This document shows positions 42,993 through 52,756 of a stretch of DNA of 64,000 nt, piece by piece (positions within the stretch are counted from its first letter, which is position 1; each line of letters begins with the position of its first letter). The position numbers were made by a program, and so were the translations under genes. The notes beneath the pieces are model-generated. The model did not search any database and was not told the origin of the DNA. It saw only the letters and a program-made list of their open reading frames with translations. Source of the DNA: Marinobacter sediminicola (GTDB taxonomy: Bacteria; Pseudomonadota; Gammaproteobacteria; Pseudomonadales; Oleiphilaceae); contig NZ_JAVIXR010000003.1 in assembly GCF_031157525.1 (NCBI RefSeq), positions 186,001-250,000 on the forward strand, read 5' to 3'.

Positions 42993-43864
42993 AACTCTCT
43001 CTCCTGAGCCTTTTCATCGCCACGGGCATAGATTACGTGGCGGCCGGGGCGAGCAAATCCGATAAGGTTCATGCCACTTTTTTCGGCTTCGCGAATGGCC
43101 AAAGCAGTCGGGGCGGATACTGCCACCAGGCTGCCTATGCCCACGTTGGCGCTTTTCTGCACCATTTCAAAGCTGGCACGGCTGGAGATCAGTGCAAAGC
43201 CTTCACTGAAGGCTTGTTCGCCATGTTCCCGTAGCCGGGCGCCGATCAGTTTATCCAATGCGTTATGCCGGCCTACGTCTTCTCGCGCCATTACAATTCT
43301 GCCCTGAGAATCGCACCAGGCTGCACCGTGGGTAGCACCGGTTTGCAGTTGCAGTGGCTGGTGTTTTTTCAGGTTGGTCAGTGCTTCTTGAACGATTTCA
43401 TCACCGGGGAGCGGCTTCGTCGCCACCTTTTCAAGGGTTCGCACCACATGAGCAAGGGATTCTGTACCGCAGAGCCCGCAACCGGTTCGGCCTGCCATGT
43501 TGCGGCGTTGCTCCCGCAAGCGGGCATAGCAATCGCCGGCAATGTGCATTTGCACCTCTATGCCGTCTTCGCTGGGTTTTATCTCGATGCTGAACAGCTG
43601 GTCCGGCCGCTGCAGAATACCTTCGCTCAGGCTGAAGCCCAGGGCAAAGTCCTTAAGATCACAGGGCGAAGCCATCATCACCGCATGGGACACTCCGTTG
43701 TACACCATAGCCACGGGTACTTCTTCCGCAACCAGATCGTGGGAGCGCGCGCCCTTGATACCGCCACGCACATTTACCCAGGCCTCGCTCACTGCTGGTG
43801 GCGAGGTTTTGCCAGGTGAATCAGCCACAGCCGCTGGCCTCTGATTACTTGAGAGTAGTTGCAT
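42989..43864 (-). CDS. fdhD: Formate dehydrogenase accessory sulfurtransferase FdhD
   Basis: FdhD passes sulfur from a cysteine desulfurase to the bis-MGD cofactor of formate dehydrogenase, which is essential for activity. The 291-residue protein has the reactive cysteine pair Cys129-xx-Cys132 in GRTGCGLCG, plus REDVGRHNALDKLIG and SRASFEMVQKSANVGIG. It overlaps fdsA by 20 bp at its start and fdsD by 4 bp at its end, so it is translationally linked to the enzyme it matures. Confidence 0.95.
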   Translation of the reverse strand: MQLLSSNQRPAAVADSPGKTSPPAVSEAWVNVRGGIKGARSHDLVAEEVPVAMVYNGVSHAVMMASPCDLKDFALGFSLSEGILQRPDQLFSIEIKPSEDGIEVQMHIAGDCYARLREQRRNMAGRTGCGLCGTESLAHVVRTLEKVATKPLPGDEIVQEALTNLKKHQPLQLQTGATHGAAWCDSQGRIVMAREDVGRHNALDKLIGARLREHGEQAFSEGFALISSRASFEMVQKSANVGIGSLVAVSAPTALAIREAEKSGMNLIGFARPGRHVIYARGDEKAQEREL

Positions 43865-46781
43865 GGCTATTTTCCTGCTTACTCATGGCCGGTTTCAGCA
43901 GTGCCTGCTGGCGCTTGTCGAAATCCACAAAATCCCGTTGCCAATCCGATGGCTGGGACACTTTTTCTACCTGAACGGCGGTTACCTTGTATTCCGGGCA
44001 GTTGGTGGCCCAATCGGAGTTGTCGGTGGTTACCACGTTGGCACCGCTGCCCGGGTGATGGAAGGTGGTGTAAACCACGCCCGGCAACATTCGGGTACTC
44101 ACTTTTGCTCGCAGCACTGTATGGCCAACGCGGCTGCTGATGCCCAGCCAGTCACCGTCTTTTACGCCGCGCAGTTCTGCATCGCTGGGGTGCAGCTCCA
44201 GCACGTCCTCTTCATGCCAGTCGCTGTTGCTTGTGCGACGGGTTTGGGCGCCAACGTTGTACTGGGACAGGATTCGCCCTGTCGTCAGCAGCAACGGGAA
44301 GCGGCGGCTTGCACGCTCTTCGGTTGCCAGATACTCGGTTACCGCAAACCGACCCTTGCCGATGGGGAAGTCCGCCATGTGCATGGTGGGCGTACCATCC
44401 GGGTGCTCATCGTTGCAGGGCCACTGAATGCTGCCCAGCTGCTCCAGCTTGTCGTAATTTACGCCGGTAAACGTGGGGGTTAGCGATGCTATTTCATCCA
44501 TGATTTCAGATGGATGGTTGTAGTGCATGGGGTAGCCCAGAGCGTTAGACAACGCCATGGTTACTTCCCAATCTTCCAGGCCCGCAACGGGCTCCATCAC
44601 TTTGCGCACGCGGTTGATGCGGCGTTCAGCGTTGGTGAAGGTGCCGTTCTTTTCCAAAAAGGTGGAGCCCGGCAGCAACACATGGGCAAACTTGGCGGTT
44701 TCGTTCAGGAAGATGTCTTGCACAATCAGGCAGTCCAATGCTTTCAGCGCCGCTTCTACATGCTGGGTGTTGGGATCTGACTGGGCAATATCCTCGCCCT
44801 GCACGTAAAGAGCCTTGAAGCTGCCAGCGATGGCTGCGTCAAACATATTCGGAATGCGCAGCCCCGGTTCGTTATCGATGGGCACACCCCAAACAGCTTC
44901 GAAGCGCTCACGCACGGCTTGATCGTTCACATGCTGGTAGCCCGGCAACTCATGGGGGAAGGAGCCCATATCGCAGGAACCCTGCACGTTATTTTGCCCG
45001 CGCAACGGGTTCACGCCGCCACCCTCTTTGCCAATGTTGCCCGTGGCCAGCGCCAGGTTGGCAATGCCCATCACCATGGTGGAGCCCTGGCTGTGTTCAG
45101 TCACGCCCAGGCCGTAGTAGATGGCACCGTTGTCTGCCTGTGCATACATGCGGGCAGCCTCACGAACCTTGTCTGCCGCTACGCCGGTTACCGACTCTGT
45201 GGCTTCAGGGGAGTTGCGTTCTTCCGCAATAAACCTGCGCCAGGTGTTGTAGGCCTCAGTATCACAACGGCTGTTGATGAACGCCTGATCTTCCAGGCCT
45301 TCGGTCACAATCACATGGGCCAGGGCGTTCACTATGGCCACGTTGGTGCCGGGGCGCAGCGGCAGGTGCAGACCTTCCTCGGCATTGGGCGTGTGGACTA
45401 AATCGATTCGGCGCGGATCGATTACGATTAGCTTGGCGCCTTGGCGTAAACGCTTGCGCATCAGCGAGCCGAATACCGGGTGGGCATCCGTTGGGTTGGC
45501 CCCGATCACCATGATGGTGTCGGCCTTCATTACCGAATCGAAGGTCTGAGTGCCGGCTGATTCACCCAAGGTGGTTTTCAGACCATAACCAGTAGGGGAA
45601 TGGCATACCCGTGCACAGGTATCTGTATTGTTGTTGCCAAAGGCAGCCCGCACCAGCTTCTGCACCAGATAGGTTTCTTCGTTAGTGCAGCGAGAGGAGG
45701 TAATGCCACCAATGCTTTCACGGCCGTATTGGGCCTGAGTGTCTTTGAGTTTTTTCGCCGCGAACGCCAGGGCTTCGTCCCAGGACACCACTTTCCAGGG
45801 GTCGTTAATGGAATCGCGAATCAGCGGCTCGCGAATGCGATCCTCGTGGGTGGCGTAGCCGAAGGCAAACCGGCCTTTTACACAAGAATGGCCGTGGTTA
45901 GCTTCGCCGCCTTTGTAAGGAACCATGCGCACCACCTGGTCGCCTTTCATCTCAGCCTTGAACGAGCAGCCAACACCGCAGTAGGCGCAGGTGGTGACTA
46001 TGCTGTGCTCGGGCTGGCCGGCGTCGATCACGCTTTTTTCCATCAGTGTGGACGTAGGGCAAGCCTGCACACAGGCGCCACAAGACACACACTCGGAATC
46101 CATGAACGGGTCGTTCTGGCTAGCGACCACTTTGGAATCAAAGCCGCGGCCTTCGATGGTCAGCGCAAAGGTGCCTTGCACCTCGTCGCAGGCTCGCACA
46201 CAGCGAGAGCAGACAATGCATTTGCTGGGATCGAAGCTGAAGTAGGGGTTGGAGCTGTCGGTTTCCGCATCCAGATGGTTCTCGCCGTCGAACCCGTAAC
46301 GCACTTCCCGCAGGCCCACTACGCCAGCCACATCCTGCAGCTCGCAATTGCCGTTGGCCGGGCAAGTGAGGCAATCCAGCGGGTGGTCGGAGATGTACAG
46401 CTCCATGATATTGCGGCGCAGTTTCGCCAGCTTGCCGGTCTGGGTGGTAACGGCCATGCCTTCGGCCACAGGCGTAGTGCAGGAGGCCGGGTAACCGCGG
46501 CGGCCTTCAATCTCTACCGCGCACAGGCGGCAGGAGCCGAAGGCTTCCAGATTGTCGGAAGCGCACAGTTTGGGGATGTTGATGCCGGCCAGTGCAGCGG
46601 CACGTAATACCGAGGTACCTTCAGGAACTGTGATATCACGACCATCCACCGATATGGAAACCAACTCTTCTGAGAGACTGGGCGGTGTGCCCAGATCCCT
46701 GGAAAAAGAGTCGAAATCAGGGTTCAGGCCGTTCTTGCCAGGCTCGTAGCTTTGGGTGCTGGGATCGTAGTAATGCAACAT
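43845..46781 (-). CDS. fdsA: NAD+-dependent formate dehydrogenase alpha (molybdenum) subunit
   Basis: FdsA oxidises formate to CO2 at a bis-MGD molybdenum centre and sends electrons through iron-sulfur clusters to FdsB. The 978 residues contain: a 2Fe-2S domain (Cys73, 84, 87, 101), a NuoG-type 4Fe-4S site (HPLDCLTCPANGNC), two 4Fe-4S ferredoxin motifs (CIVCSRCVRAC, CVSCGACVQAC), and a 4Fe-4S site in CAYCGVGC before the molybdopterin domains. The active residue is Cys393 (ARVCHSPT), not selenocysteine. It begins one base after the fdsB stop. Confidence 0.96.
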   Translation of the reverse strand: MLHYYDPSTQSYEPGKNGLNPDFDSFSRDLGTPPSLSEELVSISVDGRDITVPEGTSVLRAAALAGINIPKLCASDNLEAFGSCRLCAVEIEGRRGYPASCTTPVAEGMAVTTQTGKLAKLRRNIMELYISDHPLDCLTCPANGNCELQDVAGVVGLREVRYGFDGENHLDAETDSSNPYFSFDPSKCIVCSRCVRACDEVQGTFALTIEGRGFDSKVVASQNDPFMDSECVSCGACVQACPTSTLMEKSVIDAGQPEHSIVTTCAYCGVGCSFKAEMKGDQVVRMVPYKGGEANHGHSCVKGRFAFGYATHEDRIREPLIRDSINDPWKVVSWDEALAFAAKKLKDTQAQYGRESIGGITSSRCTNEETYLVQKLVRAAFGNNNTDTCARVCHSPTGYGLKTTLGESAGTQTFDSVMKADTIMVIGANPTDAHPVFGSLMRKRLRQGAKLIVIDPRRIDLVHTPNAEEGLHLPLRPGTNVAIVNALAHVIVTEGLEDQAFINSRCDTEAYNTWRRFIAEERNSPEATESVTGVAADKVREAARMYAQADNGAIYYGLGVTEHSQGSTMVMGIANLALATGNIGKEGGGVNPLRGQNNVQGSCDMGSFPHELPGYQHVNDQAVRERFEAVWGVPIDNEPGLRIPNMFDAAIAGSFKALYVQGEDIAQSDPNTQHVEAALKALDCLIVQDIFLNETAKFAHVLLPGSTFLEKNGTFTNAERRINRVRKVMEPVAGLEDWEVTMALSNALGYPMHYNHPSEIMDEIASLTPTFTGVNYDKLEQLGSIQWPCNDEHPDGTPTMHMADFPIGKGRFAVTEYLATEERASRRFPLLLTTGRILSQYNVGAQTRRTSNSDWHEEDVLELHPSDAELRGVKDGDWLGISSRVGHTVLRAKVSTRMLPGVVYTTFHHPGSGANVVTTDNSDWATNCPEYKVTAVQVEKVSQPSDWQRDFVDFDKRQQALLKPAMSKQENSHATTLK

Positions 46782-46782
46782 A

Positions 46783-48342
46783 TCAAGCCTCCACCTGGCG
46801 CGGACTGGCCATCAGGTCTTCTGGGAAGTATTTCATAACGCTCTGTACCGGGAAGGGGGTCATGCCGCCCATGGCGCAGAGGGAACCGTCCACCATGGTT
46901 TCACACAGGTCTTCCAGCAATTCCAGATTGCTGTTCTGGTTCTCACCCGCGCGGATGCGGTCAATCACTTCCACACCGCGCACCGAACCGATTCGGCATG
47001 GGGTGCATTTGCCACAGGATTCAACAGCGCAGAACTCCATGGCAAAACGGGCTTGTTCGCCCATATCCACGGTGTCATCAAACACCACCACGCCACCGTG
47101 GCCAATACCGGCACCGAGTGCGGCGAAGGCTTCATAATCCATGGGAGTGTCCCATTGGCTTTCCGGCATGTAGGCCATGAGCGGCCCCCCCACCTGCACA
47201 GCTTTCATTTGCCGGCCGGTAAAGGTGCCTGCGCCAAAGTCTTCCAGCACGGTGCGCAAGGTAACGCCGAAGGCCAATTCAATCAGGCCTCCCTGTTTGA
47301 TATTGCCCGCCAGCTGAATGGGCAGGGTGCCCAGTGAGCGGCCCATGCCGTAATCCGCGTAGGCTTTGCCGCCGTTCGCCATTATGTACGGCACGGCCGC
47401 CAGCGAGAGCACGTTGTTTACCACTGTAGGTTGCCCGAACAGCCCTTTGATGGCGGGTAGTGGCGGCTTGGAACGCACCAGCCCGCGCTTGCCTTCCAGG
47501 CTTTCCAGTAGTGAGATTTCTTCACCACAAATATAGGCGCCTGCGCCAAGGCGCACTTCAAGGTGAAAGGGGCGACCACTACCGCAGACGTTTTCGCCAA
47601 GATAGCCTTGAGCCTCGGCCCTGCGGATGGCTTCGTTCAGCATCTTCTCCGACAGCAGATATTCCGAGCGCACATAGATAAAGCCCAGAGTCGCGCCCAC
47701 TGCCAAGCCGGCAATAGCCATGCCCTCAATCAGCATGTAGGGGTCGCACTCCATCACCAGGCGGTCGGCAAAGGTGCCGGAATCGCCTTCGTCGGCGTTA
47801 CACACCACGTACTTCTGCTGGCCATGCGGCTCATCCAGCACGGTTTGCCATTTGATGCCGGCGGGGAAGGCGGCGCCGCCACGGCCACGCAGGCCGGAGG
47901 CTTTTACTTCGTCCACAATGTTCTGGGGTGTTAGTGCAGCGGCTTTCTCCAAACCGGCGAAGCCACCATGGGAAATATACTCATCAATACAAATGGGGTC
48001 GGTGATACCGATGCGGGCAAAGGTCAGGCGCTGCTGCTGCGCAAGGTATGGGTGCTTTTCGATATCGCCCAGATGCAGTAGGTGATCCGGTTTGCCTTCA
48101 AACAAGCCTGCAGCTGCTAACCCCTCTACTTGTTCCGGCTCTACCGGGCCATAAGCCACTCGGCCCTCGGGTGTTTGTACTTCCACCAAGGGTTCCAACC
48201 AGAAGAGCCCGCGGGAACCATTGCGCACCAGGTTTATTTGCTGGCCTTGCGCTGCGGCTGCGTGCTTTAGTTCTTGCGCTACACGGTCGGCGCCCAGAGA
48301 AAGAGCTGTGGTATCGCAGGGCACATACACGGTTATTGTCAT
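46783..48342 (-). CDS. fdsB: Formate dehydrogenase beta (diaphorase, NuoF-like) subunit
   Basis: FdsB binds FMN and NAD+ and reduces NAD+ with electrons from FdsA. The 519-residue protein has the NuoF elements GLRGRGGAAFPAGIKW (NADH/FMN), NADEGDSGTFADR, GAYICGEEISLLESLEG, and the 4Fe-4S cysteines ESCGKCTPCRIG. An N-terminal thioredoxin-like ferredoxin portion (VYVPCDTTALSLG) is fused, as in Fds. The start at 48342 has AGGAG eight bases upstream; an ATG seven codons upstream lacks one. It lies between fdsG and fdsA. Confidence 0.95.
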   Translation of the reverse strand: MTITVYVPCDTTALSLGADRVAQELKHAAAAQGQQINLVRNGSRGLFWLEPLVEVQTPEGRVAYGPVEPEQVEGLAAAGLFEGKPDHLLHLGDIEKHPYLAQQQRLTFARIGITDPICIDEYISHGGFAGLEKAAALTPQNIVDEVKASGLRGRGGAAFPAGIKWQTVLDEPHGQQKYVVCNADEGDSGTFADRLVMECDPYMLIEGMAIAGLAVGATLGFIYVRSEYLLSEKMLNEAIRRAEAQGYLGENVCGSGRPFHLEVRLGAGAYICGEEISLLESLEGKRGLVRSKPPLPAIKGLFGQPTVVNNVLSLAAVPYIMANGGKAYADYGMGRSLGTLPIQLAGNIKQGGLIELAFGVTLRTVLEDFGAGTFTGRQMKAVQVGGPLMAYMPESQWDTPMDYEAFAALGAGIGHGGVVVFDDTVDMGEQARFAMEFCAVESCGKCTPCRIGSVRGVEVIDRIRAGENQNSNLELLEDLCETMVDGSLCAMGGMTPFPVQSVMKYFPEDLMASPRQVEA

Positions 48343-48359
48343 TAGATTTGCTCCTGCCT

Positions 48360-48890
48360 TCATTTTAGCTGCAAAACAGACGTGGTGAGTTTGTCCGCCA
48401 GCTGGTCGAACTTTTGGGGGGTCATTCGACCGATCGTTTCATTGTTTACGCGAATAGAGGGGCCACAGGCACAGTTGCCCAAGCAATACACCGGCTTAAG
48501 CGTGAACTCGTTGTCCGCTGTGGTTTGGTGGTAGTCCACACCAAGCTTTTCCTGAACGTGCCGCTCAAATGCGCGGCCACCCCGCGCCTGACAGGCTTCC
48601 GCACGGCAGACTTCCAGCAGGTTGCTGCCGGCCGGGCGGGTGCGAAAGTGATGATAAAAGCTGATAACCCCGTGAATATCGGCGCGGCTCTGCTGCAGCA
48701 TTTCAGCAATAATGGGCACAGCGCCCTCTGGCACATAGCCAATGCGGTTCTGTATGGCATGCAGAATGGGTAAAAGCGCACCTGGCTTATGCTGCAGGGC
48801 TGCGACTTCCTGGCGAATGATGTCAGGGCTCCAGTCCTCGGGCACGGTCATCACCGGCGCGTTATGGTTGGTGTTCTCTGACATATGCAT
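48360..48890 (-). CDS. fdsG: Formate dehydrogenase gamma (NuoE-like) subunit
   Basis: FdsG is the 2Fe-2S NuoE-like subunit joined to FdsB. The 176-residue protein has cysteines in ICRAEACQARGG-type (EVCRAEACQARGG) and the later VYCLGNCACGPSIRV, giving the four-Cys thioredoxin-like 2Fe-2S site, plus HGVISFYHHFRTRP. It is first in the operon fdsG-fdsB-fdsA-fdhD-fdsD. AGGA lies before its ATG. The divergent regulator gene starts 92 bp away. Confidence 0.95.
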   Translation of the reverse strand: MHMSENTNHNAPVMTVPEDWSPDIIRQEVAALQHKPGALLPILHAIQNRIGYVPEGAVPIIAEMLQQSRADIHGVISFYHHFRTRPAGSNLLEVCRAEACQARGGRAFERHVQEKLGVDYHQTTADNEFTLKPVYCLGNCACGPSIRVNNETIGRMTPQKFDQLADKLTTSVLQLK

Positions 48891-48982
48891 AATCGTTCCT
48901 ACCTGTTTTTATTCTGATACAGTAATCAAGCTCTCTTCAGGAAAATTAGCACTCCCCGCACAGCTAAGGAATATGAACGCAA

Positions 48983-50053
48983 ATGCATAACAAGAAACTG
49001 GATATAGCCCCTGCGTGGGTGTTTCGCACCGACACCGATGAATTCTTCGAGCCGGTTCTATTTCGTTTGCTGGAAAGCATTCGCGATACCGGCAAGCTAA
49101 CGGTTGCGGCAGCGGCTGCCGGGGTGTCGTACCGACATGCGTGGAACCTCCTGAACCGGGCTGCGGATATTCTGGGCTTGCCGCTTGTGATTATGCGCAA
49201 AGGGCACGGCAGCCAGCTCTCTGCGTTGGGGGAAACTCTGCTGTGGGCCGAACACCGGGTAAAAGCCCGGCTGGGGCCTCAAATCGATAGCATGGCAGCG
49301 GAGTTGAATGATCAGGTTCAGCAACTGTTGGCCGGGGCACAACCCACTCTGCGCCTGCATGCCAGCCATGGGTATTCGGTTGCGCTCTTGCCTGAGTTCT
49401 CCCAACAGATAAACATCAACCTGCAGTACAGGAACCCGGAAGAAGCACTGACTGCGCTAAACCGTGGCGAATGTGATGTAGCGAGCTTTCACTTGCCAAC
49501 GTGCCCGGCGCTTGCCCGGCAAATTATCAGCCACTACCGAAAACATCTAAGCGGGAACAACTTGCGGCTGATTCGCTTTGTTACCCGTCGCGAAGGGCTG
49601 ATGATGCGTAAAGGTGAGCACGAAAACATTCGCACCTTGAAGGATCTGAGCGAATCTGGCCTCAGCTTTGTGAGCCGGGACCGCCACTCAGGCACTCGCA
49701 TCCTCTTTAATTTGTTGCTGAAGCAACAGGGGGTTGCTGAGCGAAGCATCAATCGCACGCCCCAGCAGGAGTTTACCCACACAGCTATCGCGGCCTTTGT
49801 GGCTTCGGGTATGGCAGAGGTGGGCTTTGGTGTGCAGGCGGCGGCGGAGCAGTTCAATCTGAACTTTATTGAATTGGCGTGTGAGCACTACATGTTGATC
49901 TACCGTCAGGATCGCTTACCGGCTGCCACACTGGAATACCTGACCACATCAATGAAATCCCCGGCGCTGATAGATCGTATCAACACGGTGCCGGGTTATG
50001 AGCCAGACAACCTTGGCGAAATCACTACCTTTGACGCACTGACTACTCGGTAA
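48983..50053 (+). CDS. ModE/LysR-type HTH regulator with periplasmic-binding-like domain
   Basis: The 356-residue protein has an N-terminal winged helix (RLLESIRDTGKLTVAAAAAGVSYRHAWNLLNRA) of the ModE/LysR type. A periplasmic-binding-protein-like domain of about 230 residues follows, with DRHSGTRILFNLLL and FTHTAIAAFVASGMAEVGFGVQ, features of PBP_like oxyanion-sensing proteins. It is divergent from the fds operon over a 92-bp gap, so it probably controls formate dehydrogenase, perhaps in response to molybdate, tungstate or formate. The effector is inferred; the regulatory target follows from position only. Confidence 0.85.
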   Translation: MHNKKLDIAPAWVFRTDTDEFFEPVLFRLLESIRDTGKLTVAAAAAGVSYRHAWNLLNRAADILGLPLVIMRKGHGSQLSALGETLLWAEHRVKARLGPQIDSMAAELNDQVQQLLAGAQPTLRLHASHGYSVALLPEFSQQININLQYRNPEEALTALNRGECDVASFHLPTCPALARQIISHYRKHLSGNNLRLIRFVTRREGLMMRKGEHENIRTLKDLSESGLSFVSRDRHSGTRILFNLLLKQQGVAERSINRTPQQEFTHTAIAAFVASGMAEVGFGVQAAAEQFNLNFIELACEHYMLIYRQDRLPAATLEYLTTSMKSPALIDRINTVPGYEPDNLGEITTFDALTTR

Positions 50054-50160
50054 CATTGAGGAACACTCTTACTTGTCTATCGGACTCGCGATGGGCAAAC
50101 TTGGACTAGCCCACTCGCGCTTCCGCCATTTCCCGGCAAGCAGTCACATACGGAGTTCTG

Positions 50161-51885
50161 ATGGATCCAATGCTCACCCTGGTCGGTGCTCTGATGCTTG
50201 TCATCAGCATCCTGTTGAGCCCGCTTTCCAGCCGGGTAGGCATGCCGGTCCTGCTTGTTTTCCTTGCGGTGGGCATGATGATGGGCAAAGACGGCCCGGG
50301 CGGCATCGAATTCGATGATTTCCAACTTTCCTTCCTTGTAGCCAGCCTGGCGCTCGGCGTTATCCTGCTTGATGGCGGCATGCGAACCCGGGCTGAAACC
50401 TTCCGCGTTGGCCTGAAACCCGCCATGTTGTTAGCTACGGTCGGTGTTGCCATAACAGCACTGGGGGCGGCGCTTGTCGCTTGGCTTGTGTTCGATTTGA
50501 GCTGGATGACTGCATTGCTGGTGGGCGCCATCATTTCATCCACCGACGCGGCTGCCGTATTTTCGTTGCTGCAGGGGCGCGGACTGCACCTGAATGAGCG
50601 GGTGAGTGCCACTCTGGAAATCGAATCCGGTAGTAACGATCCCATGGCGATCTTCCTGACGCTGATGATGGTTACCCTGATTGCCAGCGACGGCGATCAC
50701 GCCATTCAGGATTCACTGATTCTGTTGTTCAAGCAGTTCAGCATTGGTGGGATTGGCGGCGTCCTTGGCGGCTTTCTGATTTCCGAACTGACCAACCGCA
50801 TTCGCCTGATGCCATCACTCTATCCACTGCTGGTAGTAGCCGCAGGCATTCTGTTGTTCTCCGTTATTAACCTGTTGGGCGGCAGCGGATTTTTGGCAAT
50901 CTATCTTTGCGGCGTGGTGATCGGCAACCGCAAGGTTCGGATGATGCCGATGATTCTGCAGGTGCACGACGGCCTGGCCTGGCTGGCTCAGCTTTGCCTG
51001 TTCCTGATTCTGGGGCTTCTGGTGAACCCCTCCGACCTGCTGCCACTGGCGGGCGCGGGCCTGGTACTGGCGTTGGCAATGATTTTCGTGATCCGGCCGA
51101 TCACTGTTCTGGCGACGCTCTGGCCCTTCGGCTTTAACCGCCGGGAGCTGGGCTTTATCAGCTGGGTGGGTTTGCGAGGTGCCGTGCCGATCGTGCTGGC
51201 ACTATTCCCGATCATAGCCGGCCTACCGGAAGCACAACTGGTGTTCCATGCGGCTTTCTTTATTGTTCTGGTTTCTTTGTTGGTTCAGGGCACCACAATA
51301 ACACCGCTTGCGCGCCTGTTGCGCCTGGAAATCCCGGCAGATGGTGAGCCTTTTCGCCGTTTGCCCCTGGACGCCCCTGCGGCGGGCGACCACGAATTGA
51401 TGCTGTTCCCGTTGCGAGGCGAGAACTGGGAAACCCCAAGGTTGCTGAGCCAACTGCGCTTCCCTGAAAACACGGCTGTTGCCGGCGTATTCCGCAACCG
51501 GGTGTGTCTACAGCCAAAAGCTGATCTGGAGGTATCCAGTGGCGACATGGTGGCCATGTTTGCCACGCCCAGCGTGCTGAAAGAACTGGGCAAAGCACTG
51601 AGCGGCCGTCACACGCCGAAGTATCTTGCGGAAAGAGCTTTTTTCGGGGACTTTGTGTTGAATGGCGATGCGCTGCTTGGTGATGTAGAGCAAGTGTACG
51701 GTATCGCATTTGATGAGTTGGCGCCGGAGTTGTCACTGGCTGAATGTTTTGCCAAGCGCACCAAGGGTCATCCGGTTGTTGGCGATACCGTTGTTTTGGG
51801 GCCAGTCACTCTGGTGGCAAGGGCAACCGAAGCCGACCAGGTTACCAAGGTGGGTTTAAAAATGGATAAGTCACAAAACGTGTGA
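50161..51885 (+). CDS. K+/H+ antiporter, NhaP2/CvrA family (CPA1)
   Basis: The 574-residue protein has about 12-13 membrane helices in residues 1-395, with the CPA1 motifs GVILLDGGMRT, STDAAAVFSLL and ESGSNDPMA. A cytoplasmic tail follows with a TrkA_C-like domain (RLPLDAPAAGDHELMLFPL.. VSSGDMVAMFATPS) and a further ~80-residue CorC/HlyC-like end. NhaP2/CvrA exchanges cytoplasmic K+ (or Na+) for H+ and protects cells during osmotic and alkaline stress. GGAG lies five bases before the ATG. It is transcribed alone. Confidence 0.92.
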   Translation: MDPMLTLVGALMLVISILLSPLSSRVGMPVLLVFLAVGMMMGKDGPGGIEFDDFQLSFLVASLALGVILLDGGMRTRAETFRVGLKPAMLLATVGVAITALGAALVAWLVFDLSWMTALLVGAIISSTDAAAVFSLLQGRGLHLNERVSATLEIESGSNDPMAIFLTLMMVTLIASDGDHAIQDSLILLFKQFSIGGIGGVLGGFLISELTNRIRLMPSLYPLLVVAAGILLFSVINLLGGSGFLAIYLCGVVIGNRKVRMMPMILQVHDGLAWLAQLCLFLILGLLVNPSDLLPLAGAGLVLALAMIFVIRPITVLATLWPFGFNRRELGFISWVGLRGAVPIVLALFPIIAGLPEAQLVFHAAFFIVLVSLLVQGTTITPLARLLRLEIPADGEPFRRLPLDAPAAGDHELMLFPLRGENWETPRLLSQLRFPENTAVAGVFRNRVCLQPKADLEVSSGDMVAMFATPSVLKELGKALSGRHTPKYLAERAFFGDFVLNGDALLGDVEQVYGIAFDELAPELSLAECFAKRTKGHPVVGDTVVLGPVTLVARATEADQVTKVGLKMDKSQNV

Positions 51886-51993
51886 TCTATGCACGGGATA
51901 GCTATAAAAGTTAACAAAACCCCTTAACATCCCCAGGGGCGGTTATGTTATAAACTGAACTGCATAAAGATTAATCATTGGTAAGTTTAGTAT

Positions 51994-52554
51994 ATGGCTA
52001 TTCCCCGCTTATTAACCCGGTGTTTTCTGGCACTTTTTATTACGGCATGCTTTCCGGCCTATGGCACAGAGTTGCTGGCCAGAGCCGACACCTACATGCC
52101 GGTCATTGAGGACTCTCCAGGCGATTCCCTGGTGGTTAACAAGGTCTTGGTGAAGAAAGGACAACGGCGGCTCTTCCTGATGAATGGGGAAGAGATTGTG
52201 CGCAGTTACCGCATATCACTGGGAGACAACCCCAAGGGCCATAAGCTCTATGAAGGCGACGAGCGCACTCCCGAAGGCGACTACACGCTGGATTGGCGCA
52301 ACTCGGGCAGCGACTTTTACAAATCCATTCACATTTCCTATCCCAGCGAAACCGACCGTGAGATGGCTGAAAACTGGGGTTTGAGCCCGGGTGGCAGCAT
52401 TATGATACACGGCCTGCCCAATGGCTCAGAAGACATGGCTTTTGCCTATACAGGTCTGGACTGGACCAACGGCTGCATTGCCGTTAACAACCAGGAAATG
52501 GACGAAATCTGGCAGCTGGTCAACGATGGCACGCCAATACGCATCCTTCCCTGA
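51994..52554 (+). CDS. L,D-transpeptidase family protein (YkuD domain), exported
   Basis: The 186-residue protein has a signal peptide (first ~24 residues), then a YkuD domain with the catalytic His139 (IMIHGLP) and nucleophile Cys161 (WTNGCIAV). L,D-transpeptidases of this small type cross-link peptidoglycan peptides or attach/detach lipoproteins at the cell wall. It lies 200 bp before the OprI-like lipoprotein gene. The spacing to the antiporter and the A+T-rich gap upstream suggest its own promoter. Confidence 0.9.
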   Translation: MAIPRLLTRCFLALFITACFPAYGTELLARADTYMPVIEDSPGDSLVVNKVLVKKGQRRLFLMNGEEIVRSYRISLGDNPKGHKLYEGDERTPEGDYTLDWRNSGSDFYKSIHISYPSETDREMAENWGLSPGGSIMIHGLPNGSEDMAFAYTGLDWTNGCIAVNNQEMDEIWQLVNDGTPIRILP

Positions 52555-52756
52555 CGACTTTTCCGTGGTACAAATATTAAGTTGTTGTCATATCCTAAGA
52601 AAATATACATATACTGAGTTAACAATTCCTCTCAGAGTGTTTTACACTGTTTCACGACTCCGGTAGTCAATGCCTATCGGGCCGATGCTATTAGAAAGTC
52701 GTCTATACTGACTTTTGAAACACCAGGAAATAACTCGACCAATAAGGGGATTTACA

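Noticed and set aside
43859..46607. Several frames of 90-335 codons antisense to fdsA
   Set aside because: fdsA has all cluster and active-site motifs across the same span; the antisense frames have no recognisable domain.
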